Assembly (NCBI GenBank): GCA_905182425.1
Contig: CAJJBP010000001.1
Location: forward strand, 79,897-143,896
Direction: 5' to 3'
Length of the DNA stretch: 64,000 bases
Origin: an uncultured Planktomarina sp.
GTDB taxonomy: Bacteria > Pseudomonadota > Alphaproteobacteria > Rhodobacterales > Rhodobacteraceae
The notes beneath the pieces are model-generated. The model saw only the letters and a program-made list of their open reading frames with translations. It had not been told where the DNA came from and did no database searches. The position numbers and the translations under genes were made by a program. Within the stretch, counting starts at the first letter, position 1, and every line of letters starts with the position of its first letter. Positions 43,860-54,414 of the stretch are shown piece after piece.

Positions 43860-45125
43860 TCATGCGGCAACCTTATCATTTTTTGGCGCTTTAAGTTGCG
43901 ATGTTCCGAGCCAGCCAAGACCGATCATTAAAGTAGCAGTGCCGAGGCACAGTGAAAGCCCACCCATCTGATATGTGAATCCGGACAGTACTGTGCCAAC
44001 CAATCGCCCCACAGAATTGGCCATATAGTAAAAGCCAACATCCATCGTGACCCGTTTTGCATCTGTAAGGCTGAGGATGAGAAACGAATGCAGGGCTGAG
44101 TTCACGGCGAAGATGCCGCCAAAGACCAGAAGACCCAGCACAATAGTTGCTGTAAGCACATTCGATGGTTCAGGGACCAGCCAGACCAGACCTGCAAGAA
44201 ATGCAGGCACAATGATCAATAGACCAACCCATCGTTTTGCCAGTGCCAGAATTTCCGCATTTGATCGGGACGCCGCCTTTAAAATGCGCGGTGCCGAGCC
44301 TTGGACGATGCCATAAAGGATCGTCCAGACGGCCATAAACGTCCCTATCATGAAGAAGGCCGTGCGGTTGCTCTCTGTAGTGCCGTCCGACAACACCGCA
44401 TAGAAATAGATCGGAAGGCCAACCACGAACCACACGTCCCGCGCCCCGAAGAGGAACAGCCGTGCAGCACTGAGCCAGTTGATGTTGCGGTTCTTGGAAA
44501 ACACTTCGGAAAACTTCGCATCCTTGCGCCCAACTGGCAGGCCCTTTGGCATGCCAGTCACGACACCTATCAGGATGACAAAAAGGACCGCCGCCATCGT
44601 CAGTACCGAAGGCACGAACCCGAAGGCAGCCAGCAAAACAGCCCCCAACAGAAAGCCGCTTCCCTTCACAGCATTCTTTGATCCCGTCAGAGTAGCCACC
44701 CATCGAAACAGCCCCCCGCCCGTCGCTGGAGCAAGGATTTTGACGGCACTTTTGGAGCTCATCTTTGCCAAATCCTTGGCCACGCCAGACAGGCCCTGCA
44801 CCAACATCACAAACACCACAGAGGCGGTGATGCTCCACGCCGGATCAAGCTGGGTGAGCGCCAGAAGTGCCAAAACCTGCAAGGACAATCCCGCATAAAG
44901 CGTCGAAGTCAGCCCAAACCGCGCCGCGACCCATCCTGCGGACAGGTTCGTGATAACGCCTGCGATTTCATACAGCACAAACAGATAAGCCAGTTGTACC
45001 GGCGAAAAACCGAGCGTGTGAAAGTGCAGCAGGACCAGCATCCGCAATGCTCCATCCGTTAACATGAACGCCCAATAGGCCGCGGTCACGGTAATGTAGG
45101 CGGCAAGTCCGGCGGGACGTGTCAC
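43860..45125 (-). CDS. arsJ: organoarsenical efflux MFS transporter
   Basis: 421-aa MFS protein ([48 protein letters not shown]) coupled to GAPDH and ArsC genes. Confidence 0.88.
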   Translation of the reverse strand: MTRPAGLAAYITVTAAYWAFMLTDGALRMLVLLHFHTLGFSPVQLAYLFVLYEIAGVITNLSAGWVAARFGLTSTLYAGLSLQVLALLALTQLDPAWSITASVVFVMLVQGLSGVAKDLAKMSSKSAVKILAPATGGGLFRWVATLTGSKNAVKGSGFLLGAVLLAAFGFVPSVLTMAAVLFVILIGVVTGMPKGLPVGRKDAKFSEVFSKNRNINWLSAARLFLFGARDVWFVVGLPIYFYAVLSDGTTESNRTAFFMIGTFMAVWTILYGIVQGSAPRILKAASRSNAEILALAKRWVGLLIIVPAFLAGLVWLVPEPSNVLTATIVLGLLVFGGIFAVNSALHSFLILSLTDAKRVTMDVGFYYMANSVGRLVGTVLSGFTYQMGGLSLCLGTATLMIGLGWLGTSQLKAPKNDKVAA

Positions 45126-46120
45126 AGCTTGCCGCCAACCATTAAAGCGACATCCACCAAGCGATACGCATAGCCATATTCGTTATCATACCACGCGTAG
45201 ACTTTGAGCTGGGTGCCGTTCACCACCATCGTCGAGGGCGCATCAATGATGCCACTGCGCTGATCGTTGGTGTAGTCCGAGGAGACAAGGGGTCGCGTCT
45301 CATACCCAAGGATACCCTTCAGCGGGCCTTCAGCTGCGGCTTTGAAGAGGCTATTCACCTCATCCACAGTCGTTTCGCGCGCCATTTCAAACACGCAGTC
45401 CGTGATGGATGCGTTCAAAAGCGGCACCCGCACCGCATGGCCGTTCAACTTGCCCTTCAACTCGGGATAGATCAGCGTAATCGCCGTAGCAGAGCCAGTT
45501 GTGGTCGGGATAAGGTTGGTCAGCGCCGACCGCGCGCGGCGCAAATCCTTGGCGGGGCGATCCACAATCGTTTGCGTATTGGTCACATCGTGGATCGTCG
45601 TGATTGAGCCGTGCTTGATGCCAATCCCTTCGAGCAAGACCTTCACCACAGGTGCAAGACAGTTCGTCGTACAGCTTGCCGCTGTCACAATCTGGTGGGT
45701 GCCTGCGTCGTAGATGTCATCATTGACACCATAGACGATGTTGGCGGTTGGGCCGTCCTTGACTGGCGCTGAGACCACAACTTTTTTCACACCCGCCGCA
45801 AAATACGGGGCCAGCTTGGCCTCCGTCTTGAACGCGCCGGTGCAATCAATCACCACATCCACGCCGTCCAATGGCAGGTCTTCCAGATTACGGGTGCTGG
45901 TGCTCGGAATGCGTGTGCCATCAATGCTGATCGACCTCTCATCTGCTTCAAATGTGGCAGGCCACCGCCCATGCACGGAATCAAACTCCAGTAGATGTGC
46001 GTGCATCGCGGGATCGCCAACTGCGTCGTTAATAAAAGCGATCTGTGCGCCACGCTCCAAGAGCGGGCGGAGGGCAAGTTTACCTATGCGGCCAAGACCG
46101 TTGAGAGCGTATGTGGTCAT
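45122..46120 (-). CDS. ArsJ-associated glyceraldehyde-3-phosphate dehydrogenase
   Basis: [52 protein letters not shown]; overlaps arsJ by 4 bp. Confidence 0.92.
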   Translation of the reverse strand: MTTYALNGLGRIGKLALRPLLERGAQIAFINDAVGDPAMHAHLLEFDSVHGRWPATFEADERSISIDGTRIPSTSTRNLEDLPLDGVDVVIDCTGAFKTEAKLAPYFAAGVKKVVVSAPVKDGPTANIVYGVNDDIYDAGTHQIVTAASCTTNCLAPVVKVLLEGIGIKHGSITTIHDVTNTQTIVDRPAKDLRRARSALTNLIPTTTGSATAITLIYPELKGKLNGHAVRVPLLNASITDCVFEMARETTVDEVNSLFKAAAEGPLKGILGYETRPLVSSDYTNDQRSGIIDAPSTMVVNGTQLKVYAWYDNEYGYAYRLVDVALMVGGKL

Positions 46121-46126
46121 ATCTGG

Positions 46127-46970
46127 TTATTCCTTTTTTGCAGTTTCGTTGCCGATTTTATCGACGCGTTTTTGCAGCGATCCACGGTCCAAATTTTCAA
46201 ATGACAGGGCAGAAAATGCCATGATCCGGTTGTGCAGCGCGCCGTAAGTCTGATGAAATACAAGTTGCTTTTCTGCGTCGGTTCCCTCGGCCTTCACTGG
46301 GTCCGGCATACCCCAATGACCCGAGACGGGCTGACCCGGCCAAGTGGGACATTCTTCATTGGCGGCTCGGTTACAGACAGTAAAGACAAAGTCCATGCGT
46401 GGAGCGTCGGCTACCCTGAAACTCCGCAATGTTTTTGGACCGCAAAAGCGATACATCATGTCCGTTCGACGTGAGCATTTCGACCGCAAAAGGGTTCAGT
46501 TCTGGGCGATGCGCTGTGCCAGCCGAATATGCTGTGAACTTATCGCCCACCCTATCCCGCAAAATGGTCTCGGCAATAATCGAGCGGGCAGAGTTTCCAG
46601 TGCAAACAAAGAGGACGTTGAACGTTTTGTCAGCCATGGGAGAGATCTCCCTTAGAGAAACAGAAAATTGCGGCGGGCATAGGTCAGCCCGTCCGCGACA
46701 ACAATCGACAAACAGACCTGTAACAACCTCACCAGCGGCGTCGAGATTAATGGCATAAAGCAGGCGCGTTCCGTCTCGACGCTGCGAGATCAGGCCCGCT
46801 TGGGTTAGGGCTGACAGATAGACCGATGCGGTGCTGGCCTTGAGTTGCAACGATTCAGCAATTTCACCGGCCGGTAGCTCATCTGGGCAGCGGCGCATGA
46901 GCAAACGAAACACCGCTAGCCGCTGAGGGTGGCTGAGGGTAACGAGTCGGTCTGTGAGTATTGTTTCCAT
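46127..46970 (-). pseudogene. arsC: ArsR-type HTH fused to low-MW arsenate reductase, apparent frameshift ~46422-46428
   Basis: N-terminal wHTH (LSHPQRLAVFRLLMRRCPDELPAGEIAESLQLKAST), then VLFVCTGNSARSIIAETILRD, broken at FQ/VADAPRMDFVFTVCNRAANEECPTWPGQPVSGHWGMPDP. Confidence 0.88.
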
Positions 46971-47229
46971 ATTTCATGGATATTTGAATTATATTAGTTT
47001 GGTCAAGTAAATTCTTGATCATGGCATCCGATACCAAATGGCTAACCCGTACCTATCAATTCTTGCTTCGGAAAGGTAACTCGTTCCCGAAAGTAGACAT
47101 GCGAACCCGTCCGTCTAAGTTCTGCTTTATCCGCTAAGCAGACCTCAGGCATTGGCTCGGTGAATGTCCAGTTTTGGGTGCAAGCCACAAAGTCACCCTC
47201 ATGTGGCGCACAAATCAGGACCACTTTCT

Positions 47230-47330
47230 GGACCACTTTGTCATTTCGTGGCAAAACGGGAAGTATTTTGTCATTTGACGAGGTTAGAGGGTCGTCCTGC
47301 CCGTCTCAAGTGGTTTTGTCTGACAGTGCC
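47230..47330 (+). repeat. imperfect ~100-bp direct repeat, right copy
   Basis: Aligns by eye with 43747..43848 (~65-70% identity). Confidence 0.7.
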
Positions 47331-47458
47331 TTAAAAGTTGTTCTTTCCATTTCCAGCCAATTAATACAGCCTTATCTGGTGTTAGATCTGCTAATGATGC
47401 TAGAGATTCACTTAACTATTAAAACAACTGACCTGAATCTACCAATGGTGAGCTATCG

Positions 47459-48472
47459 ATGAAAAATCTGCTTAATGCTTTTCCGCTTGCCAGCTTCATC
47501 GTTGGAACAGACGGTTACGTGGTGGATGCTAATGACAAAGCGCTATCATTATTTGGGCAGGATATCGTTGGGCGCACCTTTTTGGAAGTCGTTCGCAATC
47601 CAAATGTAAGTGACGCGATTGAAGATGCTTTGGAGCAGAAATCCCATAGGCACTGTGAGTGGAGCACCACGAAAGCCACGACGGATATTGTGTACCACGT
47701 CACGGCCAGTTGGATTGTGGCAGAAGATATCCTAGTCACCTTCCAAGACGTCACAGATATTGAACACTCCCTCCAGGCGCGCCAAGAGTTTGTCACAAAT
47801 GTCAGTCATGAGCTTAAAACGCCTTTGACGGCGATGCTTGGGTTTTTGGAAACTTTGCAACTCATGGACACATCAGAGCCTGAAGCGCAACGGCGGTTTA
47901 TTGTTATGATGGCGCAAGAAACCCAAAGGATGAACCGTCTAGTGAGCGACTTATTATCGCTCAATTCCGTGCAAGCAAACGAACGCATTCGGCCTTCAGA
48001 TCCAATTGATTTAGGCACTTTAATTGAGAACGTTGTTGCAAATTTGCAAGGGCTCGCAACTCAATCTCAAACGCAGCTGATTTTCACACCGCCACAGAAG
48101 GCACCCGTGGTTTTTGGTGATGGGGATCAATTGCGGCAAGTGGCTATAAACTTGATTGAGAATGCGATAAAATATGCTAGATCATCAGATATCGTCATCA
48201 GTTTAAGCGATGAAGCCTATCAACCCATGCTGCGACGAGAGGGTATTGTGCTCACCGTAGAAGATCATGGATCAGGCATTGCGGCCATACATATCCCGCG
48301 GTTAACCGAACGCTTTTACCGGGTGGATGACCACCGTGGGCGGGACATCGGCGGCACTGGATTGGGCCTGTCCATCGTCAAACATATTGTCAGCCGACAC
48401 CGCGGCCGCATACGGATAAAGAGCACTTTGGGCCGCGGTAGCCAATTTTCTATTTACCTTCCCAAAAATTAA
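47459..48472 (+). CDS. phoR: phosphate regulon sensor histidine kinase
   Basis: PAS + HisKA (FVTNVSHELKTPLTAMLGFLETL) + HATPase; no N-terminal TM segment visible; upstream of pst genes. Confidence 0.9.
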   Translation: MKNLLNAFPLASFIVGTDGYVVDANDKALSLFGQDIVGRTFLEVVRNPNVSDAIEDALEQKSHRHCEWSTTKATTDIVYHVTASWIVAEDILVTFQDVTDIEHSLQARQEFVTNVSHELKTPLTAMLGFLETLQLMDTSEPEAQRRFIVMMAQETQRMNRLVSDLLSLNSVQANERIRPSDPIDLGTLIENVVANLQGLATQSQTQLIFTPPQKAPVVFGDGDQLRQVAINLIENAIKYARSSDIVISLSDEAYQPMLRREGIVLTVEDHGSGIAAIHIPRLTERFYRVDDHRGRDIGGTGLGLSIVKHIVSRHRGRIRIKSTLGRGSQFSIYLPKN

Positions 48473-48488
48473 TTTGGCTTTTTTCAAA

Positions 48489-48521
48489 TTGTCATAAAAC
48501 TGTTACAAGACTGTCGCAAAA
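48489..48521 (+). promoter_or_regulatory. Pho box (three 11-bp direct units)
   Basis: TTGTCATAAAA CTGTTACAAGA CTGTCGCAAAA, 66 bp upstream of pstS ATG. Confidence 0.8.
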
Positions 48522-48587
48522 GTATTGCAAAGGCGCTTTAGACACAGGCCAGACGAAAGTCAGATCTAGTTGCTTTAGGAGATTGCA

Positions 48588-49592
48588 ATGTACAAGTTCA
48601 CAACAACGACGCTCATAACCGCGGCCTTGTCGCTTTCGGCCAGCGTGTCTTCGGCCCGCGACCAAGTTCAAATCGCGGGATCATCCACCGTTCTGCCCTA
48701 TGCTTCAATAGTGGCGGAGGCTTTCGGAGAAAATTTCGATTTTCCAACACCTGTTGTCGAGTCGGGTGGTTCCTCCGGCGGCATGAAGCGTTTCTGCATT
48801 GGTCTTGGTGAAAATACCATTGATATTGCAAATTCGTCCCGTAAAATCAAAGATAAGGAAATCGCTGCTTGTGCAGAAGCGGGTGTAACAGACATCATTG
48901 AAGTGCGCATAGGATATGATGGCATTGTGTTCGCTTCTGACATCAATGGCCAAAATTTTGCCTTTACTCCAACAGACATTTATCGTGCTCTTGCCGCAGA
49001 AATGCCACTTGACGGATCAATGAAGTCAAATCCCAATACAAACTGGAATGAGGTTAATTCAGCTTTCAAATCACAAGAAATTCAAGCTTATATTCCAGGC
49101 ACAAAGCACGGCACACGAGAAGTTTTTGAAGATAAGGTTTTGCTGGCCGGTTGCGAAGACACAGGTGCATTTGATGCCATAATGTCAATGAACGGTGGCG
49201 ACAATAAAGCAGCTGAAAAAGCATGTATGGCAGTCCGTAATGATGGACGCTCTGTTGATATCGACGGCGACTACACTGAAACGCTTGCATCCATAGACAC
49301 CAACAAGGCTGGGATAGGTGTTTTTGGGCTCGCATTCTATGAAAACAACACTGATAAATTGCAAGTTGCGACCATGTCGGGTGTTATGCCGTCTACTGAG
49401 AGTATCGCTGAAGGTGTATATCCAGTTTCACGCCCGCTATACTTCTATATCAAGAAAGCGCACATTGGCGTAGTTCCTGGTGTAAAAGAATACGCTGAAT
49501 TTTTCGTTTCCGATGAAATCGCAGGCCCGGACGGGCCCCTAGCTGATTATGGGTTGGTTTCTGATCCACTTTTGGCACGGTCCAGGAACTGA
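48588..49592 (+). CDS. pstS: phosphate ABC transporter substrate-binding protein
   Basis: Signal peptide; IAGSSTVLPYASIVAEAFGE, VESGGSSGGMKRFC, TKHGTREVFE. Confidence 0.94.
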   Translation: MYKFTTTTLITAALSLSASVSSARDQVQIAGSSTVLPYASIVAEAFGENFDFPTPVVESGGSSGGMKRFCIGLGENTIDIANSSRKIKDKEIAACAEAGVTDIIEVRIGYDGIVFASDINGQNFAFTPTDIYRALAAEMPLDGSMKSNPNTNWNEVNSAFKSQEIQAYIPGTKHGTREVFEDKVLLAGCEDTGAFDAIMSMNGGDNKAAEKACMAVRNDGRSVDIDGDYTETLASIDTNKAGIGVFGLAFYENNTDKLQVATMSGVMPSTESIAEGVYPVSRPLYFYIKKAHIGVVPGVKEYAEFFVSDEIAGPDGPLADYGLVSDPLLARSRN

Positions 49593-49639
49593 TTGAATGA
49601 AACTGTCATGCCGTGAGCTGTATCTAATGCCATCACTTG

Positions 49640-49671
49640 GCCTTGGCTGAAGACTGCCAAGGCATATTTTT
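49640..49671 (+). terminator. stem-loop between pstS and pstC
   Basis: GCCTTGGC-N8-GCCAAGGC followed by ATATTTTT. Confidence 0.65.
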
Positions 49672-49674
49672 AGG

Positions 49675-49886
49675 ATGTCAGTCTACTTACACTCTCATCC
49701 TCTCAGCCCTTGGCTTTTGGTTGGCAGCGTAAAGTTTTGGTGGGTGCTTTTGCACTCCTTGCCAGGCATTATGGCACCTATGTCGCACTTATGACCATTT
49801 TGCCGGCTGCATTTATATTCGCGCTTTGGAGTCTTAGCGTCTTGTCAAATTTCAATGATGATATACCCCAGGCCTCTTCTGGTTAA
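49675..49886 (+). pseudogene. degraded N-terminal segment of long-form pstC
   Basis: TLILSALGFWL (one frame), QRKVLVGAFALLARHYGTYVALMTILPAAFIFALWSLSVLSNFNDD* (another frame), immediately upstream of the pstC core ORF. Confidence 0.6.
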
Positions 49887-50862
49887 ATCTGGCGTTGCTC
49901 CGGTCGCAGTTAATCTGTTTTCTAATTGCAAAACAAATCAACCGGGTTTTCGCGCCCGAAATCAAGTTGAAAAAATTAATATAGGTTTCTTAATGCTTGC
50001 TGCAGGATTAGCAGTTTTAACAACTGTTGGGATCGTGGTCTCAATGCTTTTCGAAACTATGAACTTTTTTAGTATGCATTCTGGGCGTGACTTCTTCTTT
50101 GGACTTAGTTGGGCACCAAATTTCCACGGCAACAGCGCCCTGTCCATTTTGCCTTTGCTGTGGGGCACGCTCTACATATCTTTTGTGGCGCTTCTGGTTG
50201 CGGTCCCCTTGGGACTATTTTCTGCGATTTATTTATCTGAATATGCCTCCAGCCTGACCCGGTCGATGGCCAAGCCTCTGCTTGAAGTCTTAGCGGGCAT
50301 TCCAACAATCGTTTACGGTCTCTTCGCCTTGGTGACCTTTGGGCCGTTTTTGAAGGATATGTTTGGGCCAGAGGGCTTTTTTGCCCTTGGCTGGATGAAC
50401 GATGCGCGGTCGGTGGCGACAGCGGGCATCGTTATGGGAATCATGCTCATTCCCTTCGTCTCATCCTTATCGGACGATATCATTAACGCGGTTCCGCAAT
50501 CTCTGCGGGATGGCTCATTTGGGCTGGGGGCAACACGGTCTGAAACCATCAAACATGTGGTGCTTCCCGCTGCGCTCCCCGGCATCGTGGGCGCGATCCT
50601 TTTGGCGGCATCTCGCGCCATTGGTGAAACGATGATTGTTGTTTTGGGCGCGGGCGCGATTGCGCGTTTTACCGGCAATCCGCTTGAAGCCCTAACCACA
50701 GTGACGACGCGAATTGTCAGTCAATTGACGGGCGATGGAGATTTCAACAGTCCCGAAACCCTCGTAGCTTTTGCCCTTGGCCTCACCCTATTTGTGCTGA
50801 CCTTGGGGCTGAATATCTTCGCACTCTACTATGTCCGCAAATATCGTGAGCAGTACGAATGA
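49855..50862 (+). CDS. pstC: phosphate ABC transporter permease PstC (core)
   Basis: FRARNQVEKINIGFLMLAAGLAVLTTVGIV...LLEVLAGIPTIVYGLFALVTFGP; true start may be internal (e.g. 49993). Confidence 0.88.
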   Translation: MMIYPRPLLVKSGVAPVAVNLFSNCKTNQPGFRARNQVEKINIGFLMLAAGLAVLTTVGIVVSMLFETMNFFSMHSGRDFFFGLSWAPNFHGNSALSILPLLWGTLYISFVALLVAVPLGLFSAIYLSEYASSLTRSMAKPLLEVLAGIPTIVYGLFALVTFGPFLKDMFGPEGFFALGWMNDARSVATAGIVMGIMLIPFVSSLSDDIINAVPQSLRDGSFGLGATRSETIKHVVLPAALPGIVGAILLAASRAIGETMIVVLGAGAIARFTGNPLEALTTVTTRIVSQLTGDGDFNSPETLVAFALGLTLFVLTLGLNIFALYYVRKYREQYE

Positions 50863-52187
50863 CCGATCTCAAAACAGATAAATCCCTTTATGCTACGACA
50901 GCCCATAGCAAACGTCGCTCGGCTGCCGAAAAGCGTTTTCACAGGCTGGGACTGGCGGCAATCTTGATCGGCCTCTGCATGCTTGGCATTCTTATGACCA
51001 CGATTGTCACAAAAGGATCTGGCGCGTTTCAGCAGAGTTTTGCGACCCTCGACATTGACCTATTGGAGGCAAAGCTTGATAAAACAGGTAATCGTGATCC
51101 TGAAGATTTAAAGAAGGTCACGACCTTTGGCTATGCGCCTTTAATCAAAGCGGCCGTTGAGCAGGTGGTGGAAACTCATCGCATCGAAACCGGGCTTAAA
51201 TCAAAGGACATGGCCGCCATTATCTCCAAAAGCGCCGCGGCACAGATGCGCTACCGTGTTCTAGATGATCCGAGCCTGATTGGCACCACGGCGGAATTCA
51301 AATTCCTGACAAATTCTTGGATCGACGGCTATCTCAAAGGCCGGGTGACACGCGAGACGATTGGAAACAACAAGAATGTATCGGTAGAGCAGCTCGACTT
51401 TGTCGACCGGCTTGTTGGCCTTGGCATTGTCGAAAAATCTTTCAATATGCAGTTCATCTTTGGCGCTGATGCCTCTGATCAAAGGCCCGAGGATGCCGGG
51501 ATCGGCGTGGCGATGGTGGGATCTTTGGCGATGATGTGCGTTGTTTTGCTTCTGGCTTTGCCAATTGGTGTGGCGGCTTCTGTCTATCTCGAAGAATTCG
51601 CGCCCAAAAACCGCCTGACTGATATTATCGCTGTCAATATCGCAAATCTTGCCGCGGTTCCTTCCATCGTTTTTGGGATTTTGGGTTTGGCAATTTTTAT
51701 CAATACTTTGCATTTTCCACAATCGGCACCTCTGGTCGGGGGATTGGTGCTTACACTCATGACCTTGCCCACGATTATCATCTCGACGCGGGCGGCCCTA
51801 GAAGCGGTCCCTCCCAGCATCCGCAGCGCGGCTCTCGCGTTGGGGGCATCAAAAATGCAGACCACTTTTCACCATGTCCTGCCTTTGGCAGCGCCAGGGA
51901 TCCTGACGGGAACCATCCTTGGCTTGGCGCAGGCCTTGGGCGAAACCGCCCCACTTTTGCTGATCGGGATGATTGGCTATGTGGCAACCAATATGCCAGA
52001 AACCGTGACCCAAGGGCTTTTGTCCCCAAATTCTGCCATGCCAGCACAGATCTACGAATGGGCCAAACGCGCCGATCCGGCGTTCTATGAGCGCGCATGG
52101 GGCGGCATTATAATTTTGCTGATCTTTTTAATCACAATGAACATAATTGCGGTGACCCTGCGGCGTCGCTTTGAACGGAGATGGTAG
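50859..52187 (+). CDS. pstA: phosphate ABC transporter permease PstA
   Basis: 442 aa long form; [39 protein letters not shown]. Confidence 0.94.
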   Translation: MTDLKTDKSLYATTAHSKRRSAAEKRFHRLGLAAILIGLCMLGILMTTIVTKGSGAFQQSFATLDIDLLEAKLDKTGNRDPEDLKKVTTFGYAPLIKAAVEQVVETHRIETGLKSKDMAAIISKSAAAQMRYRVLDDPSLIGTTAEFKFLTNSWIDGYLKGRVTRETIGNNKNVSVEQLDFVDRLVGLGIVEKSFNMQFIFGADASDQRPEDAGIGVAMVGSLAMMCVVLLLALPIGVAASVYLEEFAPKNRLTDIIAVNIANLAAVPSIVFGILGLAIFINTLHFPQSAPLVGGLVLTLMTLPTIIISTRAALEAVPPSIRSAALALGASKMQTTFHHVLPLAAPGILTGTILGLAQALGETAPLLLIGMIGYVATNMPETVTQGLLSPNSAMPAQIYEWAKRADPAFYERAWGGIIILLIFLITMNIIAVTLRRRFERRW

Positions 52188-52191
52188 AGGA

Positions 52192-52995
52192 ATGACCAAT
52201 CAAAATAGACCCAGCGAGGCGCCGCCTGTGCACTCCCAATCCTTGAAAATAAGTGCGCGCCACGTCAATGTTCATTACGATAAAACCCATGCGATCAAAG
52301 ACGTCAGTGCAGAAATTCTATCCAATAGCGTGACCGCATTCATTGGCCCATCGGGATGTGGAAAATCAACCTTCCTCAGATGCCTCAATCGGATGAACGA
52401 CACGATTGACAGCTGCCAGGTGACTGGGGACATCTTGCTCGACGGGGAGGATATTTACGACCCCAAGGTTGATCCAGTTCAGCTGCGTGCCAAAGTGGGC
52501 ATGGTCTTTCAAAAGCCCAACCCGTTCCCAAAATCCATCTATGATAATGTGGCCTATGGCCCGCGCATTCATGGCCTTGCGCAGGGGAAATCAGATCTTG
52601 ATGAGATTGTGAAGCAAGCCCTGCGTCGCGCCGCCATTTGGGATGAGGTCAAAGACCGGTTGAGCGCGCCGGGCACGGGCCTATCCGGCGGACAACAGCA
52701 ACGGATTTGTATTGCGCGCGCGATTGCCACGGCGCCAGCGGTTCTGCTGATGGATGAACCTTGCTCTGCTCTGGACCCCATTGCCACCGCACAAATCGAA
52801 GAATTAATCGACGAATTACGCCAAAACTATGCGGTTGTGATTGTCACCCACTCGATGCATCAAGCGGCGCGGATCAGTCAGAAAACAGCCTTTTTCCATA
52901 TGGGCACTATGGTAGAATTTGGAGATACAGAGAAAATATTCACCAACCCAACAGATCCCCGGACGGAGAGTTACATCACCGGACGAATAGGCTAG
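52192..52995 (+). CDS. pstB: phosphate ABC transporter ATP-binding protein
   Basis: [48 protein letters not shown]. Confidence 0.96.
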   Translation: MTNQNRPSEAPPVHSQSLKISARHVNVHYDKTHAIKDVSAEILSNSVTAFIGPSGCGKSTFLRCLNRMNDTIDSCQVTGDILLDGEDIYDPKVDPVQLRAKVGMVFQKPNPFPKSIYDNVAYGPRIHGLAQGKSDLDEIVKQALRRAAIWDEVKDRLSAPGTGLSGGQQQRICIARAIATAPAVLLMDEPCSALDPIATAQIEELIDELRQNYAVVIVTHSMHQAARISQKTAFFHMGTMVEFGDTEKIFTNPTDPRTESYITGRIG

Positions 52996-53004
52996 GAGAG
53001 AACC

Positions 53005-53724
53005 ATGGGCTCAGATCTACATATCCGCACCGCATTCGACCGCGACCTTGAGCAATTGCAAGCGCAAATGCTGCGCATGGGAGGCTTGGTGGAAGTGGCC
53101 ATTCTGGACGCCGCCAAATCTTTTGAAACCCAAGATGTGGGACTGGCCGATCAAGTGCGCTTGGCTGATCGCGTTATTGACGACATTGAAGTGCAGATTA
53201 ACGAGGATGTGGCCCGCATTATTGCCCTTCAAGCGCCCGCCGCTCGGGATCTTCGGCTGCTTTTGTCCATCTTGAAAGTTGCTGGGAACTTAGAACGTAT
53301 TGGCGATTACGCCAAAAATATGGCGAAGCGCACGCATCTGCTCTTACAGTTGCCAAATATAGAAAACTCATCCACTTCCCTTCGGCGTTTATCGCGCGAG
53401 GTGCGGTTGATGCTCAAAGACAGTCTAGATGCCTATGTTCAGCGAGACACTGAGATGGCACAGGACGTGATTGCCCGTGATAATGATGTTGATGAACTTT
53501 ATAATGGCCTATTTCGGCAGTTTCTGACCCATATGATGGAAGATCCACGCAATATCACAGCCTGCCTGCATTTGCATTTTATTGCGAAAAATATTGAGCG
53601 CATGGGGGATCATGTTACCTCAATTGCAGAGCAAGTGGTGCTTGTTGTCACTGGGGCAATGCCTAGCGAGGACCGTCCCAAGGGCGATCTTACTTCAATT
53701 GATGTGAAATTATCTCAGGACTAG
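53005..53724 (+). CDS. phoU: phosphate signalling complex protein PhoU
   Basis: LLLSILKVAGNLERIGDYAKNMAKR, FIAKNIERMGDHVTSIAEQV. Confidence 0.95.
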   Translation: MGSDLHIRTAFDRDLEQLQAQMLRMGGLVEVAILDAAKSFETQDVGLADQVRLADRVIDDIEVQINEDVARIIALQAPAARDLRLLLSILKVAGNLERIGDYAKNMAKRTHLLLQLPNIENSSTSLRRLSREVRLMLKDSLDAYVQRDTEMAQDVIARDNDVDELYNGLFRQFLTHMMEDPRNITACLHLHFIAKNIERMGDHVTSIAEQVVLVVTGAMPSEDRPKGDLTSIDVKLSQD

Positions 53725-53727
53725 GAC

Positions 53728-54414
53728 ATGGTGGAGCGTCCCAAAATACTGATTGTTGAAGACGAGCCTGCGCAGCGCGAAATCTTACTTTACCACCTTA
53801 AAAAAGCTGGATTTGCGGCTTTGTGGGCCGATAACGGCGAAGAGGGCCTGCTACTGGCCCAAGAAAATTTGCCCGATGTGCTGATTTTGGATTGGATGTT
53901 GCCAAAGTTATCGGGATTGGAAATCTGCCGCCAGTTACGCGCGCATCAAGATACAAAACACATTCCAATTATTTTGTTATCGGCGCGGTCTGAAGAGGCC
54001 GACAAAGTACAAGGCTTGGATATCGGCGCAGATGACTATGTCGCCAAACCCTATTCTGTGGTGGAGTTAATGGCGCGGGTAAAAACCCAGTTGCGCCGCA
54101 ACCGCGCAAGCCTAATAGGCGCGCAGTTGCGCTTTCAAGATATTGTCCTGGATGCCACCACCCACAAAGTTTTTCGTGCTGGGCTGGAGATTAAACTCGG
54201 GCCAACAGAATTCAAGCTGCTCACGATATTCCTTGAAAAACAAGGTCGGGTTCTGTCTCGCAATCAACTTTTAGATCAAGTTTGGGGGCGAGATATCTAT
54301 ATAGAAAGCCGCACAGTTGATGTGCATGTGGGCCGTTTGCGAAAATCCCTCCTTCAACATGGCGGCGACGATCCCCTTAGGACCGTCCGAGGCGCCGGCT
54401 ACGCCCTTGGGTAA
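53728..54414 (+). CDS. phoB: phosphate regulon response regulator PhoB
   Basis: Receiver + wHTH (LGPTEFKLLTIFLEKQGRVLSRNQLLDQVWGRDIYIESRTVDVHVGRLRKSL). Confidence 0.95.
   Translation: MVERPKILIVEDEPAQREILLYHLKKAGFAALWADNGEEGLLLAQENLPDVLILDWMLPKLSGLEICRQLRAHQDTKHIPIILLSARSEEADKVQGLDIGADDYVAKPYSVVELMARVKTQLRRNRASLIGAQLRFQDIVLDATTHKVFRAGLEIKLGPTEFKLLTIFLEKQGRVLSRNQLLDQVWGRDIYIESRTVDVHVGRLRKSLLQHGGDDPLRTVRGAGYALG

Noticed and set aside
44170-44838. 222-aa ORF in an alternative frame of arsJ
   Set aside because: Same-strand frame shadow in GC-rich DNA; the arsJ frame encodes a coherent MFS protein.
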